A stretch of DNA of 64,000 bases from the NCBI GenBank assembly GCA_964598765.1, contig CAZRCZ010000021.1, positions 1 to 64,000 of the forward strand, read 5' to 3'. Below, one piece after another: positions 1 to 9,000 of this stretch. The position numbers were made by a program, and so were the translations under genes. The notes below the pieces were generated by a model. It did not search any database. It was not told the DNA's origin and saw only the letters and a list, made by a program, of their open reading frames with translations. The DNA comes from CAZRCZ01 sp964598765. Lineage in GTDB: Bacteria > Sumerlaeota > Sumerlaeia > MVZB01 > JAJFLK01. Position 1 is the first letter of the stretch, and each line of letters begins with the position of its first letter.

Positions 1-3000
1 CCAGCGGTATCCCCCGCACCGGCACGTTCAGGTCCACGAAACTCACCCCGAACGGGCCGACTTTCATGTCCCCCTGAACGAGGATCGGAAGCTCGGCGAC
101 TTTGTAATTGCCCGAATTGCCGGAGAAATCCTCTGCGGTCAGAACCACCGTGTAGGGGCCGTTCTTCAACATCGTGGGATCAAACTGGATCGAGCCGGAA
201 ACGGGAGTCGAGCCGGAAGCAAGTTCCTTAATGAAGGTTTCGTTGCCATCTTTATCGGGCGGACCCCAAAGTTCGAGCGTCCAATGCTTGAGACACGTCC
301 CGCCGACCGAGCCGGTGACGTCGGTCGGCTTGGTGATGATCGCGGGGCGGTCGTCAATCCCGATCGGAGCGGTGAGCGAGGCGGAGAGAGCCGTCGGAGA
401 ATTGGGATTCGACCCGTAAATCGTGTAAGTTTTGGAATCCGACTTGCTGTTTCCGCTTGCGTCAATCGCGGTGACGGAGAAGTGGCGCGTCCCGGGACAA
501 GGCTGGAAGAGCGGCACGTTAATCAGAACCGCGCTTCCCGGATTAAAATGGGGAAGAGAAATCGGCGCGCCGTCGTCGAAGAGCGAGAGAGATTGAACGC
601 TCTGATTATCGGCGGCGGTGATCGTGAGCGTGAAATTGCCCCCGAAATTCTGTCCGAGCGTCGGGTTGTCCGGAGGATCAATCGTAAGGCTGACCATCGG
701 CGGAGCGAGGTCGTCGCCGGGATCGTGGACGGTGAAAATCTGGCTCGCGCGGACGAAATTCGGCGTGGGAACACTGGCGACGATTTCGTAATCGGCCTTT
801 TCGGTCGGGGTGAACCGGATCGAATTCTGCGTTGTATTGATCGCCGGACTAAAAACCTCGTTCGTCGTCATGTTGCGGATCGTCGCCGTGACCGACGCCG
901 GATTCTGATTGGTGACGAAAAAGAACGTCACGGGATTGTTGGTCAAAATCGGATCGGGCGTGTCGCGGAACAGCGAAAGGAACGGACCGGGGGGATTGCC
1001 GCAGTTGTTGTCGAAGTAGGCTTGGACAATTTTGAGGGGCGATACGTTCCCTGCTTTGTCCTTCGCTTGGAATCCGACAAGGAAAAACGTTGCGGTGGCC
1101 GGGAGGTTGAAATTGTCCGGAACCGCGTAGAATGTGTGATCGGCGCCAGTGAGGCCGTCATCCGGCACCGTGGAAATCTCGGTTTGGGTGACCGTGGGGT
1201 AGAAAATGTTTCCGCTGATGGCGACGTTGTAGAACGTCGTCGAGTCGAGGGCTTGGTCGTCCTGAACGTGGACTGGGAAGCCGAAGACGTTATACCGCCC
1301 CGGACAACCCGCGACGGCGAAAGGGGCGCTCGCGTACGAGTTGCCGATGGTGACGACCGGGGGCGAGATGTCCCCCTTAATCGGAATGGTTGACCGGAAA
1401 TCGGCCCGGTTGCCGCTCATGTCCAAGGCGGCGACGTGAACGACGTGGTCTCCGATCCCGCCGATGGTGAACGGAACTACCAGATGACCGCCAACAATCG
1501 GGCTCGACGCTCCGACAACATGTCCCTCCAACTCGATCTGCAACGTCGCCGATGTGATTTCCGCGAGGTCGGAACAGGTGACCTCAAGCGTCAAAGACGG
1601 AGGCGGAGCATAATTAAAGGGGTCCGCCGTTCCATCGTTGAACAGTTGCGCGCCGTTCAGGAAGACCTTCACGTCCGGCGGAACCGTGTCCCGCACCGTC
1701 AGCGTCCGCGTGGCCTGAGCCTGATTTCCCGATGCGTCAATCGCCGCAAGGCGATAGGCAATGTCCCCTGCGGTCTTGGGAAGTCGGGTGATCGTTTGAT
1801 CGAATGGTTGAATTCCTCCCGACGCGGGCGGCACGGGATAAAGCACGGCTCCCCTTTGATCGCTTGCTCCCTCATAAAGCCTTACCGAAACGATGTCGGG
1901 AGTCGTGTCGGTCACTCGGATGTGAAGCGAGGCGGTTCCGCCCAATTCCAAAGGATTGGTCGAGATGGAAAAATCAGCGATGGTCGGAGCGGTCGCGTCG
2001 AACGCGCCGTTCACTGTGAGGGTTTGAGACGCCGCCGCCGAATTGCCGGAATAATCCTCCGCCGAGACCCCGATGATCGGATGTCCGGCCGCTGTTGACG
2101 TAAATGTCTTCGTCAGATACACCGTCGGATTGGAGGCATTCGGCTCCACTTCAAGATCCACGCCATCGGTCACCAAAACTCCGTTGATCGTCAGTTGCGG
2201 CAGGCGATCCGGATCGCGGATATTCACCCCAAAATTGTCGGTGATGGTGGCGCGAATCAACGTCGTTTGCCCCGAATTGATCGTCGCGGGACTGATCTGC
2301 AACGCAATGACCGGCGGCTGGTTGTCGGTCAGATCGAGATGTTTCGTCGCCGAGGCTTGATTGTTGTCGAACCGACATTCGGGCAAATTGCCGAGGTCGT
2401 TCACGATGGCAACGACCTCGAAATCTCCCGCGTTGGTTGCCGTCATCGTCGTCGTCACGTCCTCATAATCTCCGGTGACGAGGCTCTTGCTTAGTAGAGA
2501 GTTTCCAACGTAAATCAGCCCGCCGGAAGCGCCGGTTTTCAAGTCGCGCAGATAGAATCCGACCCTCGGCGCGGGATCCGTCGGCGAGGGCAAAGCTCCG
2601 GCATTGCCGACGCGTACGGTGATGGTGAAATTGGGCGGCGCCGATTGCGCAACTCTCACGAGCGACGCGGTCAGATCCAAATCCGAAATCGCCGACCGAT
2701 TGGGCGGAATGGCGTTGGCGCGGAAATTATTATAGATGTCCCAGTTGTTATCCGCTTTGGCCGGCACCGACCCATTCTCATTGATATTGGTGATGTTGTA
2801 GGCGTATTGATTCCAGATTTTCGGCGCGGCGGCCCAGTTGTCGAACATGCCTCCATAAACCGAAATCCCCGCTCCCAGTTGCGATGGCACGACGATCTCC
2901 GCGTGCCCATCTCCATCCACGTCGGCCACGACAGGATATTCAATGATCGTGCCGCTTAGACTGGGAAATTTCGCCAGCAAATTACCGGTCGCGCCATCCA

Positions 3001-6000
3001 TAACGCGAAGCCAGTATTCGTCACGATAGATTGCTTCGGCGCGCCCGTCGCCATTGAAATCGAAGGCGGAGCAACCCGTCTCGGCTGAGCTCACGTCATT
3101 AGTCCCGATGGCCCACATGCGTCGCAATTCGCGATTGACGACGTGGAAAGCGGTGAAGGATCCGACGTTGGCCATGCCGACATCGGGGATGCCGTCGCCG
3201 TCAAAATCGGCGATCACCGGCGGACCGCCGATGCCCGTTCCATCGGCTATTACGGTCAAAGTATCGGCTCCATCGTCAATCGCGGCGGATTGGGGAACTT
3301 CCCACTTGACCTTGCCGTCATAACTCATGACCCGGATCCGGCCATTGGAATCCCAGAAGTAAAGATCGGCGACCAACCTTAAAAGCAAAATAAAATCAGG
3401 GTTCGGGTTATAGACTACAACGATCTCTGGTTGCGGATCGCTCGGATCAATGTTGGCGACCGCCACGTAACCGTCGGTCAAGGCTTGGTCGGCCGACAAA
3501 CCGTTGTCCGTCAAATATTGGGGATCCCGCGACCAAAGCACGGTTTTGTCAGGCGTATAGCTGATGGTCCCGTTGCCGTCTTTGGTTGTCACCTTATAGA
3601 CCGTGTTTCCGGTCACGATCTCCGGCAGGCCGTCCAGATCCACGTCGGCAACAACGGAAACATAGCTGTTGGGAATGCCGGTCTGGTGAGGATCGAGATA
3701 ATAATGCATTTGCTCGAGGGGCATGCCACCGCGTCCATATCCCCCCACCCACCGGGCGTTGATTGCCGAAATCTGTCCTGAGCCGGGCACGCTGAGATCA
3801 AAGACTTGATCCTCAATAATGATTTCCGGATGCCCATCTCCATTCATGTCGGCAATCGAAATGGCGTCCCAGTTGTTGAAGTGCAATTTGGATACGGAAC
3901 TTGGCGTCGGGCTGTCGATCATTCGATCGAATGTTAATTGCCCTCCAATGAGCATAAACTTAAAGATCCTAAATCCACGATTCTTGGGATCGGTGTCTGT
4001 ACGCATGCCGACAATCTCAGGGATCCCATCGCCGTCCAAGTCCGCCGCCGCCAATTGCCCTATGTTGGATACCCGTTTATCCGCATCGGCGATGCTCAAG
4101 ACCGCTTGAAATTGCGCCGGATCGCTTCCATCCCCGCGCACTTTGCTTCGAATAATTCGTATGATGCCGTCGTAGCTGAAATTGGCGGCGTCAAAGCTGG
4201 TGAAAACGATTTCGGGAATGCCGTCCCCGTCCATGTCAATCACCAAGGGGGTCATCGTCACTCCGGCGTAGTCGGGAAGAACAGTGTCGTCTTTTTTCCA
4301 TTGGAGCTTCAATTTGGGATCAAGCGGGCCGGAGAAACCCGCTCCCGCGCAGTTCTTAAGCGTCGTGGCCACGTTGTTGGTTTCGTCGGTTTCCGCAATG
4401 ACGTTGTCGCTGTCCGCCATCGCGTTGATCACGTTGTCGCGAAATAGAAGCGTTTTGCCTGACGGTATCTCGATCGTGAGTGTCGTGGAGGTTCCCGCCG
4501 CCAATCCATTGATGATTCCTTCGGCAAGGACGTTGTCCGCGCCGCTCTTGGTCCCGTTCCATGTCGGGCGGTCCTCGAAGAAAGTCACCTTGAAGGGGGT
4601 CGTGACGCTTCCGGCCCCGCGGTTGGTGACCACGGCGGAAAGTGGGCCGGAAAGATTCATCGCTGGAGTATGATCCGGCGATTCGGTTTGGACTAGCTGG
4701 GAACGATCAATGTTGGAAATCGTCAGATCAACTCCCGGGGGCAAGGAGGGAGTAGGAATCGGAAGGGGCGTCGGACACGGTCCCGCGCTACTGACAAAAA
4801 GGATATCCTTGTCCGTTCCCTTAAGTCCCCCCATCGAATCCTGCGAATCCCAAGCGCAGACCCAATGGCCGTAGCTGTCGGCGACAATTGTCGGGCTCAG
4901 ATCGTCTCCGGAATTATCTTGAGCTCCTGAGCTGAGGGGGAAGGGAGCGGTCCAAGATCCGCCGTCGTTAGTCGAGCGCGATATCAGAATTTCATAATCG
5001 GGCAAGGCCAATCCGCGACCAATGGGAGGATTGAGCGTTTGGTCCGGAGGATAGGCGCTTTGGGTCGAATGCCATACCACGGCCCAGCTCCCATTTCCGT
5101 CCGTGGCGATGTCAGGCGCGCCGTCCAGCCCGAGATCGCTGTTGAAGTAAGCGTTCAGGGGGGCCTGTGCGCTCCAAGTGTGGCCGTTATCAGCGGAACT
5201 CGAATAATAAATGTCCCCCTGCGTGGAATTGTTGCCGGGTTGAAGGGAGGTCCAAACCACGATCCAATGCCCGTGCCGATCCGTGGCGATATGCGGTTCC
5301 AAGTCGTCGATGGCTTGGTCGGTCGCCGCCGCGCTGTTGAGCACGATCGGCGTCGAGGGAAGCCACGTCTGGCCTCCGTCGCTTGAATACTGGGCCAAGA
5401 TGTCGTAGTCAATCCCGATCGCATTGCCCACGTTGCTGGTTGATGCCCAAACGGCTACCCAATTGTTTCCACCATCGTTGGCCAGCCGCACCTGCGTATC
5501 GTAGCCGCCGTCGCTGTTCGCGTTTTGATTAAGCTTTTTGGGACCGCTCCAATCCCACGTAATCCCGCCGTCGGTTGAGGTGTAACGGGAATAAAGAATG
5601 TCCCCTTCCGTCCCCAAAGCGTTAGCCAAGCTGTCGAACGATTCCCATGCCGCAATCCAGACTCCGTTTCCATTGGTCACGATCTGCGGATTAAAATTCC
5701 CGGGCGAATACGACTGCGCGTTGGTGTTAACAGGGATCGGAGGCGACCAAGACGCCCCTTTGTCGGACGAAACGGAGAACGCGATGTCATAGTCCCCCGT
5801 GTCTAAAGGTGGGAACGGATTGGACGTCGTCCAGACGCAAACCCATTTCCCATGGCCGTCGGTGGCGATGGAAGGAGACACATCGTAAGACGCGTTTGGG
5901 CTTGGCGAGTCGCTCACCGCCGTCGTGTTGAGGCGCGCGGGAGCCGTCCAATGGGTTCCGTTGTCGTTGGATCGCGCCACAAGTATGTCGTAATCGTACC

Positions 6001-9000
6001 CTAGGGTCGCCTGTTGGTTGGCCGTGGCAAGGTTCTCGTTGGAATGCCATACGGCAACCCAGTTCCCCATCCCGTCCGTTGCCAATCTCACCTTTTCATC
6101 GGCCCCGCTATCGGTGGTGGCGTTGGTGTTCAAAATCCCCGGCGGGCAAACGAAATTCGGCGCGCCTTGGCTTGGCGTGGGGGTGACGGTGGGGGTGGGC
6201 GTTGGACTCGGCGTTGGAGTCGGCGTCGGCGAGGCGCAAACGGTCGTGTTGTTGACGAATAAAATATCCTGATCCGAACCGTCCGGAGTTGCGAGAATTT
6301 TGGAAGAATCCCACGCCACGACCCAGTGACCCAAACCGTCCGTGGATACTCGCGGTAGTTGTTCCACAAGGCTTCCCGTCTCGCCCTGCGCCAACACACT
6401 GACGGGCGCGGGAGGGAACCATGTTTTTCCATCGTCGATGGAATGCGTCCAGAAGACATGGTTGGTCGCCGAGACATGGGCGCCAAGCAGGTCGTTGGAC
6501 ACCCACACAACGCACCAATTTCCGACCCCGTCCGTTGCAAGGTCCGGCGTCACTTCGTCCGTGGCGTCAATCCATCCGTTAGGATTGATCCAAACCGGAT
6601 CGCTCCACCTCGCGCCGTCGTCCTCGGATCGCGCGCACAGGATGTTGTAATCGGTTCCGATTGTTCCGAAGCTTTCGTTGGATTGCCAAACGGCCAACCA
6701 GTGCCCCGCTCCGTCGGTCGCAATTTTCGGTTTGGTGTCGTCCCCCGTATCCCCCGCCGCATTGGTATTGAGAGTCTTGGGAAACGTCCACGTCTCGCCG
6801 TCGTCCGAGGAAGTCGAGACCATGATGTCGTAATCGGTCCCATTGACCGATCCTGTGTAATAGGAATCGGACTGCCACACCGCCACCCAATTCCCGAACC
6901 CGTCATTGGCCAATTGAACGGAAATGTCCGCATGATCCCCTCCGCCCAAGAGATGATCGGAGAACGCGGTCTGGTTCAGAACTTTGGGGGCGGGCGCGGT
7001 CCATGTTTGTCCGCCGTCGGTTGATGCCGAGTAAAAAATATCGAAATCCCCTCCCGTCGAGCCGCCGGCTGTGCTTAGGTTTTGGTTGGATTCCCATGCC
7101 ACGATCCATTTCCCCGAATTGCGATTGACGCTGATCGTCGGCGCGAAGTCTCCGCCGCTGTCGGTCCCGCCGTTCGTGTTCAGCGCCGCCACCGGACTCC
7201 ACGTCGTCCCGTTGTCGGTGGATCGGGAAAAATAAATGTCGAAGTCCGACGAATTGTTGTGCGAGGTCCAGACCGTCACCCATGTCCCCAACCCATCGGT
7301 GGCAATCTGCGGCGTGAAATCCCCGCCCGTGGAAGCGTTGGAATCGTCCGTCGCCGCGTTGGAATTGAGGACCGCTGGAAAGGTCCACGTCCGCCCGCTA
7401 TCTGAGGACCGGGAAACGAAAATATCGTAATCTCCTCCCAAATTGGGACCGCCTGTCACCAACGGATTGACGTTGCTGTGCCACACAGCGACCCAATGAA
7501 CCCCTCCGTCCGTGGCCAGACTCACCGCGCCGTCGGTCGCGAAGCCGTCCAGCGTGGCGTTGAGATTCAGATACGCGGGAGGACAATTGAATTGCAAAGA
7601 GGGCGTAGCTGTCGCTGTGGCAGTCGGCGTCCGCGTCGTCGTTCGCGTGGCGGTTCGCGTCGCGGTTGGGGTCGCCGTCCGGGTCGGCGTGGGAGTCAGC
7701 GTTGAAAACGCCACGGTCACGGTCGGCGTCGCCGTGGGCGAGGGAGTGGCGGTTCGGATCGGAAGAATCCCAAGCTCCGGCATCGTCGCGCAGGTCAGGG
7801 GAACGGCCGGCTGAATCTGTCCCCGGATTTCTCCGTTCGGATTTCCCGAGGAAGAAATCAGCACATAAGCGAGTCCTTGAAGAATTTGCGTTTGTTGTGC
7901 CGCATCAACCGCAACCGCTCCAATCTTCACCGGTCCGGCGGGAAGCGAAAAAATCTGCGGCGCGTTTTCTCCCGCCGCCGAGAACCCGTAGATCCCCGCC
8001 CCGGTCTCCGAGCTTCCAAGCCCCGTATAATTCACGACATAAGTGAGCGTGTTCCCCACGGAATCCAAAAGGAACAGTCCGCTTCCCGTCGCCGACGAAC
8101 CGCTCGGCGGCACGACTTGCGTCCCACTGAGCGTCGCCGAAAGCGTCGCCGGTTGAACGATTTGTCCCCGGATTTCTCCATCCGGATAGGCCGAAGTCCG
8201 GATGTTCACGTAGGCCAATCCGGCCAAGATCCCGGGCTCCTGCGATTCGTCATAATTCCAAACCCCGGTCTTGGAACCTCCCAAGGCCAACGCGTCCAAA
8301 AGCGGACTCTCCAATCCGGGCGAGGCAAATCCGTCAATCTCCGCCGCCGTTTCCGCTCCGGCCAGATCGGGAATCTCAACGTCATATGTGAGAGTATTCG
8401 CGACGGTGTCCAACAGGAATAGTCCGGTGCCGACGGCCGTGGAAGCGCTCGGCGCATCTTCTTGCCTTGCCTGAATGGCGGCAACCAGAACCAAACACGT
8501 CGATCCGGTCGGAGGAGGTGTGGCCGTTGGCGTCCGGGTAGCCGAGGAGGTCGCCGTGCGCGTCGGACTGGAAGTCGAACTCCGCGTCGCGCTGGGCGTG
8601 GCCGTCCAAGTCGCCGAGGCAGTCGCGCTTCGGGTCGGACTCGGCGTGATCGTTCCAGTTCCCGTCACCGTCGCCGTGCGCGTGGAGCTTGGGGTTTGCG
8701 AAGCTGTTCGGGTGGGTGACGCCGTCGAGGAGCGCGTCGGGGTCGGTGTGGCTGATCGCGTGGGGGTTGGCGTCAGCGAAGCCGTGCGCGTCGGCGAACC
8801 GGTTGCGGTCCGAGTCGAGGATGCGGTGGCCGACCGTGTCGCCGTAAGGCTTGCCGTGCCGGTCGGTGATCCGGTCGCCGTGCGCGTGGAAGTCGGTGTG
8901 ATTGAAGCCGTTCTAGTGGGAGAGCCACTGGCGGTTCGCGTCGGCGATTGCGTCCCTGATCGAGTCGGCGAAGGGGTTGCCGTCGGCGTGGCCGTTCGCG

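Noticed and set aside
284..1393. Plus-strand open frame of 369 codons opposite the giant secreted protein
   Set aside because: Arg/Val/Gly-rich composition typical of antisense to a GC-rich gene, no domain; the minus strand reads as coherent domains.
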